DNA of 64,000 nt from contig DIZA01000006.1 in the NCBI GenBank assembly GCA_002429245.1, forward strand, positions 124,001 through 188,000, read 5' to 3'. This document shows, piece by piece, positions 32,281 through 41,170 of this stretch (within the stretch, counting starts at the first letter, position 1; each line of letters begins with the position of its first letter). Position numbers and translations under genes: made by a program. A model generated the notes under the pieces. That model was given only the letters and a program-made list of their open reading frames with translations. It was not told where the DNA came from and searched no databases. This stretch comes from Candidatus Saccharibacteria bacterium UBA6040 (GTDB lineage: Bacteria; Patescibacteriota; Saccharimonadia; Saccharimonadales; Saccharimonadaceae).

Positions 32281-32659
32281 CAACACTGTCTCCTACATTT
32301 CCGGCGCTGGTGTTGGCATCGGTGCCGGCCGCACTATCGTTGGTACTTGTTAAGGTCGATTCACTGCTTGAGCCATCGGTTAAGCCTTTGGTTGCGGCTT
32401 GCACATCAGGATTAGTCGTGACGGCCTGTGTTGTTTGTGTCGATGTTGCTTTTGACGCCGTATCTTTGGTCTTTGTGTAGTACAGAAGTGCGCCAATAAT
32501 ACCACCAATAACGAGTATGCTAATGATCGCAATGAGAATGTTTAACCTTCGGTGAGATTTTTTGACAACGGGAACGACTGGTTCTGGTTGCGGTTCGGGA
32601 ACCGGCGCCTGTGGAAGCGGTTGAGGAGCAAGGGGCTCGTTTATCTGCTGAGGATTCAT
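32264..32659 (-). CDS. Single-pass membrane protein with Pro-rich head
   Basis: 131 aa: a cytoplasmic Pro/Gln-rich N-terminus (APQPLPQAPVPEPQPEP), one TM (LNILIAIISILVIGGIIGALLYY) and a Ser/Thr/Ala-rich extracellular tail. Operon with the exported helical protein after it. No domain recognised. Confidence 0.7.
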   Translation of the reverse strand: MNPQQINEPLAPQPLPQAPVPEPQPEPVVPVVKKSHRRLNILIAIISILVIGGIIGALLYYTKTKDTASKATSTQTTQAVTTNPDVQAATKGLTDGSSSESTLTSTNDSAAGTDANTSAGNVGDSVDENSF

Positions 32660-32732
32660 GACACTGAATGTTCCTTATGCTAATGAAGCTATTATCTACC
32701 TAATTTCGCCACAAGTAAACTACTGTTGGTGC

Positions 32733-32912
32733 TATAATAAAAACATACCACGTGATACTCACTGACCCTTATTATATCCGGGGTTAAGCGTCCCTCGCGA
32801 ACGGTCATTCAATTGTCTTCGGACCTTCACTAATGAAACGGGTGAATGGACGGGCAATACAATTTGAAATCGTTTCTCTACATAACTATTTAGAGTATTA
32901 GAGGATTTTGAG
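32733..32912 (+). promoter_or_regulatory. Long 5' leader of the Pol IV operon
   Basis: TATAAT (32733-32738) is followed by about 170 nt before ATG 32913, very long for this genome. CGTCC...TCATTCA (about 32791-32812) can pair with TGAATGGACG (about 32841-32850), leaving AGAGGA free just before the ATG. It is a candidate regulatory leader; I match it to no known riboswitch. Confidence 0.45.
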
Positions 32913-33191
32913 ATGAATGACGAAACTTTTTTGAACGAACAGGTTGAAGTAATTGCTGTGTTTGGCCAGAACGATAACAATCGCCACCAACCGTGTCGAC
33001 CGTTGAAGTTTAGACGAGCCAGCGGACGGGAAGTTGAGATTCAAGAATTAGGCTTGAGGCATCCAGTGAATGAAGGGCGAAAGACGATCCATATGTTTGA
33101 CGTGACGGACGGGGGAGCTGACTATCGATTAGAGTTTGATAGCGAACGACTTATTTGGCACCTGACGATGGAGGCGGATCACTATGAATAG
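32913..33191 (+). CDS. Small protein preceding DNA polymerase IV
   Basis: 92 aa, mixed alpha/beta, with a C-terminal FDVTDGGADYRLEFDSERLIWHLT segment. I recall similar small proteins encoded next to Y-family polymerases in other bacteria, but no function. AGAGGA is about 8 nt before the ATG. Its end overlaps the polymerase start by 8 nt, so the two are translationally coupled. Confidence 0.65.
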   Translation: MNDETFLNEQVEVIAVFGQNDNNRHQPCRPLKFRRASGREVEIQELGLRHPVNEGRKTIHMFDVTDGGADYRLEFDSERLIWHLTMEADHYE

Positions 33192-34419
33192 GCCTGAGTT
33201 TAATGATGAGCGGCCACTTATTATGCATATTGATTTAAATAGTTGTTTCGCGACGGTTGAGCAACAGGCACGGCCGATGCTTCGCGGAAAGCCAGTCGGT
33301 ATTGCTAATCGGCGAACTGACAAAACGGCGCTCGTCACGGCAAGTTACGAAGCAAAAGCGATGGGTGTCAAAGCGGGAATGAAAGTACGTGATGCCAAGC
33401 TTCTTTGCCCTGATCTCGTTGTGGTTGAAACTGACCCGTCGAAATATCGCTACGTCTATCACCGACTACTGGATATCATGAAAGAATACTCAGCTCACGT
33501 GACGATGAAGAGTATTGATGAAGGCGTCATTGATTTTCACGATACAACCGCCGCGATGCAAGGCCGTGATTTGGTAGATATTGGCATGGAGATTAAGCAG
33601 CGATTGAAAGACGAAATTGGTATTTGGATGCGCTGTAATATTGGGATCGCAACGAATCGATTCTTAGCGAAGCAGGCTGCTGGACTTCATAAACCTGATG
33701 GGTTGGATGTCATTACGCCCGCCAACATCCGAGAGACATTAGCGACATTGAAGCTAACCGACCTGACGGGGATCGCGCATCGTAATGAGCATCGTTTAAA
33801 TAGTGTCGGTATTTTTACGCCACTTGAATTTCTCGACTCTGATCCGGTGGTGTTGCAGCGGATTGTCTTTAAAAGCGTGGTAGGCAGGTGGTGGTACGAC
33901 CGCCTACGGGGCTATGAAGTCGATGACGTCGAGACAGATGTCAAACGGGTAGGGCGACAGTATGTATTGGAAAGTTTCAACCTTAGTCACGCAGAAGTAA
34001 CTCAACGGTTGCACCATTTGTGTGAGTCGGTTGGGTCTCGAATGCGGTCTCAAAACAAATCAGCGCGGGGGATTTACGTGTACGCAAAAACAAGGGAGCG
34101 GGGCTATTGGCACTCCTCTACCCTATCGCAACTCCCCTTTTCTTCTGATCAAACAATTTTCGTGTTGGCAAAGCGACTATTTGATACAGCACCAGGCGAT
34201 ATCAAAGAGATTGGGGTTCATTGCTACGAATTAGAGCCGATTGAAGACCAACAAATCAGCTTCTTTAATGATCAAATTGTGCAAGAACGACAGGTCACGG
34301 ACGCGATTGACGGCATCAATAAGAAGTATGGTGATCGGACGGTCCACTCTGCAGATACGCTCGGGACGGGAATCTATGTAAAGCAGAAAATTCCCTTCGG
34401 AAGCACACGCTACCTATAA
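33184..34419 (+). CDS. dinB: Y-family DNA polymerase IV
   Basis: 411 aa. Catalytic motifs are present: MHIDLNSCFATVEQ (first Asp), VTASYEAKAMGVKAGM, and KSIDEGVIDF (Asp-Glu pair). An HhH-type thumb and little-finger region follow (YVLESFNLSHAEVTQRL). It should copy past lesions in DNA. No LexA-type box is visible upstream. It overlaps the 92-aa gene by 8 nt. Confidence 0.88.
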   Translation: MNRPEFNDERPLIMHIDLNSCFATVEQQARPMLRGKPVGIANRRTDKTALVTASYEAKAMGVKAGMKVRDAKLLCPDLVVVETDPSKYRYVYHRLLDIMKEYSAHVTMKSIDEGVIDFHDTTAAMQGRDLVDIGMEIKQRLKDEIGIWMRCNIGIATNRFLAKQAAGLHKPDGLDVITPANIRETLATLKLTDLTGIAHRNEHRLNSVGIFTPLEFLDSDPVVLQRIVFKSVVGRWWYDRLRGYEVDDVETDVKRVGRQYVLESFNLSHAEVTQRLHHLCESVGSRMRSQNKSARGIYVYAKTRERGYWHSSTLSQLPFSSDQTIFVLAKRLFDTAPGDIKEIGVHCYELEPIEDQQISFFNDQIVQERQVTDAIDGINKKYGDRTVHSADTLGTGIYVKQKIPFGSTRYL

Positions 34420-34476
34420 GGCTTGTGCTAGTATAGCGTTTCTGGTTAACTAGAAGCATAAATAGAGGACAAGGTC

Positions 34477-34683
34477 TTGGCTATCAAGAATCAAATCGAC
34501 GCATTACTACAAGAAAAAATGGATCGCAAAGACTTTTTGAAGTATGCGGGTACTGTTGTACTTGGTGTTATCGGTATCACCGGCTTGCTTCGCATGGTCC
34601 TCGGAAGTCGCGGAACAACAACTGTCTCGAGTAACGGCTCAAAAGAAGGCAACAGCTACAGCAACTCTGCCTACGGCAAATAA
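34477..34683 (+). CDS. Small single-TM protein
   Basis: 68 aa with a TTG start supported by AGAGGA about 8 nt upstream. MDRKDFLKYAGTVVLGVIGITGLLRMVLG resembles a TAT-like or anchor segment (DRKDFLK, but no Arg pair); the tail is Ser/Gly/Asn-rich. Probably a small membrane-anchored protein. Stands alone between Pol IV and yebC. Confidence 0.55.
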   Translation: MAIKNQIDALLQEKMDRKDFLKYAGTVVLGVIGITGLLRMVLGSRGTTTVSSNGSKEGNSYSNSAYGK

Positions 34684-34761
34684 CCTCGCTCACCTCTTCA
34701 AGTAGCCCTCTTCATCTGGTATACTAGTAACATATTTACCGAGAATTAACGGAGATTCTTT

Positions 34762-35481
34762 ATGTCTGGACACAGCAAATGGTCAACAATTAAACGAGAA
34801 AAAGGCGCAAAAGACGCCAAGCGGGGTGCTGTCTTCACAAAGATCGGTAATCAAATCGCGATTGCCGCACGAAGTGGTACTGATATCTCAATGAACTCTG
34901 CGCTACAGATGGCAATTGAAAAAGCGAAGCAGGCAAATATGCCAGCGGCGAACATCCAACGAGCAATTGATCGTGCTGCTGATAAGAATGCGGCTGTCCT
35001 TGAAGAGACTTCGTACGAAGCGATGGGTCCAGGTGGCGTTGGCATCATTATCGAGACTGCGACTGACAATAAAAACCGAACGTTCCCAGAAGTGAAGAAT
35101 GCGCTGACCAAAAACGGTGGGCGAATTGCTGATGCAGGAAGTGTGACGTTCCAATTTACCCGTAAGGGCGTGATCGATGTTGCCGCAAGCGGTGAGGACG
35201 CACTTTTGACAGTGCTTGATGCTGGTGCCGAAGATGCTATCGAAGAAGATGGCGCAATGATTGTCTATACAGAGCTAAAAGAACTTGCAAAAGTTCGAAC
35301 AGCAATTCTTGAAGCTGGACTTCCCGTTACTGGTGCAGAACTGCAATATGTTCCAAACAATACGGTTGAAGTGAGTGACCCAGAACAAGCTACAAAAGTT
35401 CTAAGGCTTATGGACGCGCTTGATGACCTTGATGATGTGACAAGTGTGCACACCAACGCCGATATTACTGCTGACGTGTAA
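34762..35481 (+). CDS. yebC: YebC/PmpR-family protein
   Basis: 239 aa, starts MSGHSKWSTIKREKGAKDAKRGAVF and contains the family's GPGGVGIIIE and ENTRTF-like (DNKNRTFPEVKNAL) segments. Members bind DNA or aid translation of proline stretches, depending on lineage. GGAG is 7 nt before the ATG; TATACT at about 34719 would give a short leader. Confidence 0.92.
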   Translation: MSGHSKWSTIKREKGAKDAKRGAVFTKIGNQIAIAARSGTDISMNSALQMAIEKAKQANMPAANIQRAIDRAADKNAAVLEETSYEAMGPGGVGIIIETATDNKNRTFPEVKNALTKNGGRIADAGSVTFQFTRKGVIDVAASGEDALLTVLDAGAEDAIEEDGAMIVYTELKELAKVRTAILEAGLPVTGAELQYVPNNTVEVSDPEQATKVLRLMDALDDLDDVTSVHTNADITADV

Positions 35482-35532
35482 TTCGCTCAGTAGCTCATAA
35501 CTAGTTAATATTTACTTTCTATACTAAGAAAC

Positions 35533-37125
35533 ATGCTGAAAGTGTTTCTCGGGTTTCTGGTGAGTGTGGTAGTTCTCCTATCGAGTGCGTATGTTGGTCC
35601 CCCAACGTACGCCACTTCAGCTAGCATTGTCATTTCTCATATTCAGGCAGGTGGGATCGGTACAGCAACCCAAGAATTTATAGCAATTTATAATAATTCA
35701 TCTGAAGAAGTCGATATTACCGGGTGGTGCCTCACTAATAAAAGTAATCTTGTTATTGTGTGTTTCGTGGCGCCTGTAGCGGGGCAGGCGATGTACCTCC
35801 CGGCTCATGCTTACGCCAATGCCATGTCGAGTGCGCTTGCGATTTCACAACCCATTGGAACGGTGACGATGACGTATGTTCCTGTCAATCAAAGCAGTGG
35901 GAGCATCACGGGCGGAAGCGACACGGTTTCTTTACTTGATCATACAGGCGCAGTTGTCGACCGTCAGTCGTGGACAACGTCACTTGCTGGCGGAATGCAA
36001 TTTGAACGTCGTGGCGCTGGCATGCCGGTCTTATATCAAGACACTGACCTTGCTACTGATTGGGCGGTAACAACTATTGGCGTGATTCCTCATGATCAAA
36101 CTACCCTAGACACTACAATCGTGGACGTCTGTCCGAATATAGATGGTATTCAACCAGTTATGCCTTCGGGCAAAGAGCTCAGCCCGACGGGTGAGTGTGT
36201 TGCCCGTAGTTTCATGCAACTCACGATTAGCGAGGTGTTACCGAATGCCACTGGGAGCGATGGAGGCAATGAATTTATTGAACTTTTTAACCCGAATGAT
36301 GTTTCGATTAGTCTCGCAGATTACAAACTGTATGTCGGATTGAACGACGAGGACGAGTATAACTTTCCAGCAGGCAGCGCGATTCCGGCGGGTGGGCATC
36401 TGAGTTTTTCAAATAGCGATATTCCCTTCACGCTCCTTAATTCTTCGAGCCGTGTCGTCATCGCGCTACAGGACGGAACAGTCGTGTATGAAGCGCCTGC
36501 GTACACAGATCCGAAGGATGGCCAAAGCTGGGCTGATATTAATGACGAATGGTTGTATACCAATAATCCAACTCCTGGTCTTGCGAATATCGTTTCAAGT
36601 GACAAGCCTGTGATTGAAGACTTGACTATAACCACATTACAACCGTGTGCTGATAATCAATATCGTAGTCTTGAAACTAATCGCTGTCGTCTTTTGGCGT
36701 CGCCCGTTGGAACTGTGACACCGTGTAAGGATGGACAATACCGTAGCGAAGAGACTAATCGTTGTCGAAATATTGCGTCCGAAGTAAAGAAAATTGTTCC
36801 ATGTAGCGCAGACGAAGAGAGAAGCCCCGACACGAACCGATGTCGCAAGATTGTTGCTGCGACGACACCAGCATCCTGCAAAGAAGGCCAAGAGCGTAAT
36901 CCTGATACTAATCGTTGTCGAACAATCACAAAAATGCCGAGTGCAGACTATGGCGTACTTGGTGCTGAAACAAAAAACGGGGGAAATTGGTATGCGCTGG
37001 CTGCGGTAGGTGGGGTACTGGTTCTTGCACTTGGCTATGGGGTCTGGGAGTGGCACGACGAGATTGGGAGGTTCTTTCGAAAGGCCTACAGAAACGTTAC
37101 TCGGTTTGTTCGTGTTCGTAAGTAA
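35533..37125 (+). CDS. Surface protein with two lamin-tail domains and four TNRCR repeats
   Basis: 530 aa: a signal peptide (LGFLVSVVVLLSSAYVG), a first LTD fold (about 35-150), a second (about 230-350), then four Cys repeats of about 25-30 residues: QPCADNQYRSLETNRCRLL, TPCKDGQYRSEETNRCRNI, VPCSADEERSPDTNRCRKI, ASCKEGQERNPDTNRCRTI. One C-terminal TM (WYALAAVGGVLVLALGYGVW) with a basic end follows. Each repeat has two Cys that could bridge, perhaps with the help of the DsbA-like protein. TATACT ends 7 nt before the ATG. Confidence 0.8.
   Translation: MLKVFLGFLVSVVVLLSSAYVGPPTYATSASIVISHIQAGGIGTATQEFIAIYNNSSEEVDITGWCLTNKSNLVIVCFVAPVAGQAMYLPAHAYANAMSSALAISQPIGTVTMTYVPVNQSSGSITGGSDTVSLLDHTGAVVDRQSWTTSLAGGMQFERRGAGMPVLYQDTDLATDWAVTTIGVIPHDQTTLDTTIVDVCPNIDGIQPVMPSGKELSPTGECVARSFMQLTISEVLPNATGSDGGNEFIELFNPNDVSISLADYKLYVGLNDEDEYNFPAGSAIPAGGHLSFSNSDIPFTLLNSSSRVVIALQDGTVVYEAPAYTDPKDGQSWADINDEWLYTNNPTPGLANIVSSDKPVIEDLTITTLQPCADNQYRSLETNRCRLLASPVGTVTPCKDGQYRSEETNRCRNIASEVKKIVPCSADEERSPDTNRCRKIVAATTPASCKEGQERNPDTNRCRTITKMPSADYGVLGAETKNGGNWYALAAVGGVLVLALGYGVWEWHDEIGRFFRKAYRNVTRFVRVRK
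36640..36930 (+). repeat. Four tandem Cys repeats in the LTD protein
   Basis: Four in-frame units with the consensus C-x(3)-[QE]-x-RS/N-x-[ED]-TNRCR-x-I, encoded by diverged DNA (protein-level repeat, old duplication). Confidence 0.8.
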
Positions 37126-37139
37126 CATATACTAGTGAC

Positions 37140-37619
37140 ATGAGAATCATTGGCATCGATCCAGGCACGGGTATTTTAGGATTTGGTGTTATTGACGTGG
37201 TGAAGAATAAATTCAAGATGGTGACCGCAGGAGTTATTAGGACTGCGCCACATACGCCGCACGATGAACGACTTGAAGAAATCTTTGATGGGCTGACGGA
37301 GATTATTGCTGAAACAAAGCCCGATGAATTTTCGATTGAGAAACTCTTCTTTACGAATAACGTCACGACCGCGATGACGGTGGCCGAAGCTCGCGGTGTT
37401 GCAATGCTAGTCGCACGTAAGGCTCACCTTCCTATTTCTGAATACACGCCTCCACAAATCAAACAGTCACTCACTGGCTACGGCAAAGCAGACAAGAAAC
37501 AGGTCCAGGAAATGGTTCGCATTCAACTGGGCCTTAAAGAAGTGCCGAAACCAGACGACTGTGCGGACGCACTGGCAGCTGCCATTACGCATTCCCTAAT
37601 GAGTCGACTAAAAGACTAA
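37140..37619 (+). CDS. ruvC: Holliday-junction resolvase RuvC
   Basis: 159 aa. GIDPGTGILGFGVID carries the first catalytic Asp, FSIEKLFFTNNV the Glu, and PDDCADALAAAITH the C-terminal Asp pair. It cuts Holliday junctions with RuvAB, encoded 0.7 kb on. TATACT (37128-37133) ends 6 nt before the ATG. A convergent gene separates it from ruvA, breaking the usual ruvCAB order. Confidence 0.93.
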   Translation: MRIIGIDPGTGILGFGVIDVVKNKFKMVTAGVIRTAPHTPHDERLEEIFDGLTEIIAETKPDEFSIEKLFFTNNVTTAMTVAEARGVAMLVARKAHLPISEYTPPQIKQSLTGYGKADKKQVQEMVRIQLGLKEVPKPDDCADALAAAITHSLMSRLKD

Positions 37620-38221
37620 GTTTCGATATATTCAAACACCCGGTCGCTTTCCGTCGCCTGACTTCGTATGAATCGCAGGTAGTTGCGAGGTTTATTGTTG
37701 AATAAAGACGTGAGGCGGTAGGGGCGCATCCAATCGCCACGACGATCATCTAGGTAGAATCCAATACTTGAGTACCGATCGCCACGCCAATCTTCGTGCA
37801 GTAAATGAATCTCTCTGGAAACATTCAGGGCTTCGTGGCGACCCAAAAGCTTATCGAACATAAAGATACTATCGAAAGGGAGGCTAGCAACAGCATGCTG
37901 TGTATGGAGGTATTCTTCGAAGGATAAAAGTAGGATCTGTCCGAACTCTTCAATCGCTGTCTTTCGTATTGTGTGTACGAGAAGATGAACGCCAGTCTCG
38001 GTTAATGAGAACGCAAGCAGGTCAATTTCAGAAGAATAGCCATTGGGTTTTACTTTTATCTCATCTAATTTCTTTCGAGGTGAAAGGTTATCTTGTATGA
38101 GGCTAATAAAAAATGCTTTACCGCCATCATCGGTAAAGAAGGGTTCATTCTGAGTGCTACTGATCCAGACATGGAAATAGCCACTGTCATGATGTAATGC
38201 GCCGTGGAGAAAGCTCTGCAT
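37616..38221 (-). CDS. Degenerate Y1 (REP-associated) transposase-like protein
   Basis: 201 aa with the outline of the Y1/RAYT family: GYFHVWISSTQNEPFFTDDGG at the N-terminus, IDLLAFSLTETGVHLLVHTI where transposases have 'aycLMPNHvHLLv', and a C-terminal RGDWMRPYRLTSLF. The HUH motif is incomplete: the first His is Gly (TGVHLL), so nicking is doubtful. Minus-strand TATAGT (38234-38229) ends 7 nt before ATG 38221, so it looks expressed. Probably domesticated; it sits between ruvC and ruvA. Confidence 0.5.
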   Translation of the reverse strand: MQSFLHGALHHDSGYFHVWISSTQNEPFFTDDGGKAFFISLIQDNLSPRKKLDEIKVKPNGYSSEIDLLAFSLTETGVHLLVHTIRKTAIEEFGQILLLSFEEYLHTQHAVASLPFDSIFMFDKLLGRHEALNVSREIHLLHEDWRGDRYSSIGFYLDDRRGDWMRPYRLTSLFNNKPRNYLRFIRSQATESDRVFEYIET

Positions 38222-38309
38222 GTTTCAAACTATAGGCCGCTGATCTTGCGCTATGATTAACTTTTTTCGCATGCGTACAGACTGAGGCTGGATGTGTCAT
38301 AATAGACCT

Positions 38310-38885
38310 ATGATTGCGCATGTTTCTGGAGTAGTGGCTGAAAAATTTGCGAACTCGGTGATCGTTGACGTCCACGATATTGGGTATGAAGTGCAAGTGC
38401 CAACCGGTGATTTTGACCGAGCTTTATTGGGCGCGCCTGTAAAGTTTTATACCTATCATCATATCCGTGAGCAGTCGCAGGAACTCTTTGGCTTTTCGTC
38501 TTTAACAGCAAAGAAATTATTTGAAATGCTGATTACCGTTCAGGGTGTTGGTCCAAAAGCAGCGCTTGCGATCCTTAGTCTCGGTGAAAGTGAAATCGTC
38601 CGCAATGCAATCGCAAATAGCGACAGTGGATTTATCACAAAGGCGAGTGGTGTGGGCAAGAAAACAGCTGAACGTGTCGTTGTCGACCTATCTGATAAGG
38701 TTGGTTTGGCAGTGAATGTCGCACATGCCAGTGGTACATCAGTTGCGCCTATTGGCGACGAAGCACTCGAAGCCCTAATGGCGCTAGGATACAACTTGGG
38801 TGATGCGATGGCGGCACTCGAATCAGTTCCGGCCGATCTTCCGACTGCGCAACGGGTGACGCTTGCCTTGAAGGGCCAAAGCTAA
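38310..38885 (+). CDS. ruvA: Holliday-junction DNA helicase subunit RuvA
   Basis: 191 aa: OB domain (MIAHVSGVVAEKFANSVIVD... YEVQVP), two HhH motifs (FEMLITVQGVGPKAALAIL and ITKASGVGKKTAERVVVDL) and the C-terminal RuvB-binding three-helix domain (DEALEALMALGYNLGDA). CATAAT (38298-38303) ends 6 nt before ATG 38310; the ATG at 38292 lies upstream of the -10 and is rejected. Overlaps ruvB by one base (TAATG). Confidence 0.92.
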   Translation: MIAHVSGVVAEKFANSVIVDVHDIGYEVQVPTGDFDRALLGAPVKFYTYHHIREQSQELFGFSSLTAKKLFEMLITVQGVGPKAALAILSLGESEIVRNAIANSDSGFITKASGVGKKTAERVVVDLSDKVGLAVNVAHASGTSVAPIGDEALEALMALGYNLGDAMAALESVPADLPTAQRVTLALKGQS

Positions 38886-39904
38886 TGGCAATTGAACGTA
38901 TTGTCGACACCAGTGATCATGAAGACGACGAGATCGAACAGATTATTGAGATTAGTCTTCGACCTGGGACATTCGACGAATATATCGGACAAGACCGATT
39001 GAAAAAAAATCTTAAGCTGGCGATTGAAGCGGCGAAAATGCGCGGTGAGCCACTCGACCACATTCTGTTAAATGGTCCTCCGGGACTTGGTAAGACAACA
39101 ATGGCGACAGTGATTGCTAACGAAATGGGCAAGAGTATTCGCGTTACTTCTGGTCCTGCTATTGAAAAAGCTGGTGACCTCGCCAGCATCCTGACAAACC
39201 TCCAAGACGGTGACATTTTATTCATTGATGAGATTCACCGCTTGGGACGAACGGTTGAAGAGGTCCTGTATTCGGCAATGGAAGACTACAAACTCGACAT
39301 CATGATCGGTAAGGGTCCGGCTGCACGGAGTGTTCGCCTCGATTTGCCGAAGTTCACCGTAATTGGTGCGACGACTCGTGCAGGTGCACTGGCCGCGCCG
39401 CTTCGTGATCGCTTTGGCCACATTTACCGCCTTGAATTCTATGAAACTGACGAAATTAGTCGCATTATCATGCGAGCAGCAAATATTCTTGGGAGCAAGA
39501 TCGATGAAGCGTCAGCTGCTTCACTCTCGACCAGGGCTCGTTTGACACCACGTATCGCAAACCGTCTGCTGAAACGTGTTCGTGATTATGCCGACGTAAA
39601 TGGTGACGGGATTATCGATGCGGTCATTACGAAAAAAGCACTGGAATTGCTTGAAATTGATGAACTTGGCCTTGATCCGGGTGATCGAAATCTTTTGACC
39701 CATATGATTGATAACTATGGCAGTGAACCTGTTGGATTAAATACACTTGCGGCACTCACGGGTGATGAAGCGACGACGATTGAAGATTTCTACGAACCGT
39801 ATCTGTTACAAATTGGATTTATTGAGCGAACACCACGTGGCCGACGCGCGACATTGAAGGCGTACAAGCACATCGGTAAAATACCCAAGGAACCTACGGC
39901 TTAA
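38885..39904 (+). CDS. ruvB: Holliday-junction DNA helicase RuvB
   Basis: 339 aa AAA+ motor: RPGTFDEYIGQDRLKKNLK, Walker A (LNGPPGLGKTTMATV), Walker B (ILFIDEIHRLGRTVEE), the sensor region and a C-terminal winged helix (GFIERTPRGRRATLKAYKHIG). Drives branch migration with RuvA. Starts within the ruvA stop codon. Confidence 0.95.
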   Translation: MAIERIVDTSDHEDDEIEQIIEISLRPGTFDEYIGQDRLKKNLKLAIEAAKMRGEPLDHILLNGPPGLGKTTMATVIANEMGKSIRVTSGPAIEKAGDLASILTNLQDGDILFIDEIHRLGRTVEEVLYSAMEDYKLDIMIGKGPAARSVRLDLPKFTVIGATTRAGALAAPLRDRFGHIYRLEFYETDEISRIIMRAANILGSKIDEASAASLSTRARLTPRIANRLLKRVRDYADVNGDGIIDAVITKKALELLEIDELGLDPGDRNLLTHMIDNYGSEPVGLNTLAALTGDEATTIEDFYEPYLLQIGFIERTPRGRRATLKAYKHIGKIPKEPTA

Positions 39905-39920
39905 TTGCTATAATAACAGT

Positions 39921-40691
39921 ATGAAATCTGACGAATCGACTACAGACACAGCTTCAGAAAACTATGATCAACCCGTTGCCTACGATGCACAGGGTCATCC
40001 GCTTTATGCACACCCACCTGTCGCGCCTGCACCAACAACACTCAGCCAACCTGCCGTTGAGCAAGTTGTCCATGTCGTGCGATCAATCGATCCTATCAAG
40101 CAAGAGGTAAGTGACGATGTCAAGAAACGACATGACCGATCGAGTCGTTTGTACCCGGCGCTTAATTTAAGTGAGAATGAGTATGTGATCAGCGCTGTTC
40201 GTCGTCACCCAATCGGATTGATAGTTCCTATTATCGTTGGAGTGCTTTTGATTACTATTGCGTTGACGATCCTCTCTAATTATCCAGCAATTGTTGATGT
40301 ACTTAAAATTGAAGGAAATCTCGCAGAAACTTCTGTGATCGCTATTCCGTTGCTTGTTTTTAGCGCACTTGTTGCACTTGGCATGTTCGTTGTTTATTAC
40401 GTGTACGTGAATAATAGATTCTATTTGACGAATGAGAGCGTGATTCAAGAAATCCAACTGAGCTTGTTTTCTCAACACGAACAGACGATTAGCCTTGGTA
40501 ACATTGAGGATGTGAGCTACTTCCAAGAAGGTGTGCTTCAGCAATTGATTAATTACGGTTCGATTAGGTTAAGTACGCAGGGTGACGAGAATACGTATCG
40601 ATTCACGTATGTTTCGAATCCAAGACAGCGCATTGCAACATTGAATAACGCCGTTGAGGCATTTAAAAACGGTCGTCCTGTCGAAGACTAG
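39921..40691 (+). CDS. Bacterial PH-domain (bPH2) membrane protein
   Basis: 256 aa: a polar Pro-rich N-terminus, two TM helices (HPIGLIVPIIVGVLLITIALTIL and VIAIPLLVFSALVALGMFVVYYVYV) and a bPH2 domain (NNRFYLTNESVIQEIQLSLFSQHEQTISLGNIEDVSYFQEG... YGSIRLST). Function of the family is unclear. TATAAT (39909-39914) ends 6 nt before the ATG. Overlaps the prepilin gene tail to tail by 4 bp. Confidence 0.85.
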   Translation: MKSDESTTDTASENYDQPVAYDAQGHPLYAHPPVAPAPTTLSQPAVEQVVHVVRSIDPIKQEVSDDVKKRHDRSSRLYPALNLSENEYVISAVRRHPIGLIVPIIVGVLLITIALTILSNYPAIVDVLKIEGNLAETSVIAIPLLVFSALVALGMFVVYYVYVNNRFYLTNESVIQEIQLSLFSQHEQTISLGNIEDVSYFQEGVLQQLINYGSIRLSTQGDENTYRFTYVSNPRQRIATLNNAVEAFKNGRPVED

Positions 40692-41089
40692 TTACTGCGG
40701 TTTGTCTTCACGTAGTCGGCTTCGTTCTCGAGGGTTGTCCGAAGCGTATAGTTCTTGCACTGGTTACTGTTACAGTTGTATGGCTCGTAACGGTAGTTGC
40801 TGTTTGCCTCACCGATCTTCACACCGCTTGGGTCTTTAAAGAGCGAAGGATCAACTGATGGCAGTACGGTTGAGTCGATTGTCTGTGGGTAGTAGCCGTT
40901 CGTCTTGAAGTAGACTTCTTCGATGCTGTAATACATTGCATTAATCGCTGTTTTTCGTGTTTCGTCTCGCCCTGCGACTTCTAGGTTATTTTTCTGGATG
41001 AAGAATAAGATGCTTGCTGCAGCGAGCAGAGCGATAATAAAAATAAGTTCGATGATGGTAAAGCCGTGAGATGTGCGTGTCGTTTTCAT
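40688..41089 (-). CDS. Type IV prepilin-like protein
   Basis: 133 aa with a class III signal: short basic leader (MKTTRTSHG), cleavage before F, then FTIIELIFIIALLAAASILFF with Glu at +5, as in pilins. The globular part has a Cys pair (YNCNSNQCKNYT). It should be cut by a prepilin peptidase (not in this window) and assembled by the PilB/C machinery at 46-49 kb. Minus-strand TATAAT (41103-41098) ends 8 nt before the ATG. Confidence 0.85.
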   Translation of the reverse strand: MKTTRTSHGFTIIELIFIIALLAAASILFFIQKNNLEVAGRDETRKTAINAMYYSIEEVYFKTNGYYPQTIDSTVLPSVDPSLFKDPSGVKIGEANSNYRYEPYNCNSNQCKNYTLRTTLENEADYVKTNRSN

Positions 41090-41170
41090 TACTCATGATT
41101 ATAACGTAGTTTATAGCAAATTAAGAACTCGCCGAGTATAATAAAGGGTGAATAAAGAGAGGGAATCTAT

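Noticed and set aside
36637..37128. 163-aa minus-strand ORF opposite the LTD protein
   Set aside because: Its repeated look only mirrors the TNRCR repeats of the real gene.
41090..41170. SOS/LexA box before recA
   Set aside because: No GAAC-N4-GTTC or CTGT-N8-ACAG type palindrome is present in the recA-prepilin spacer.
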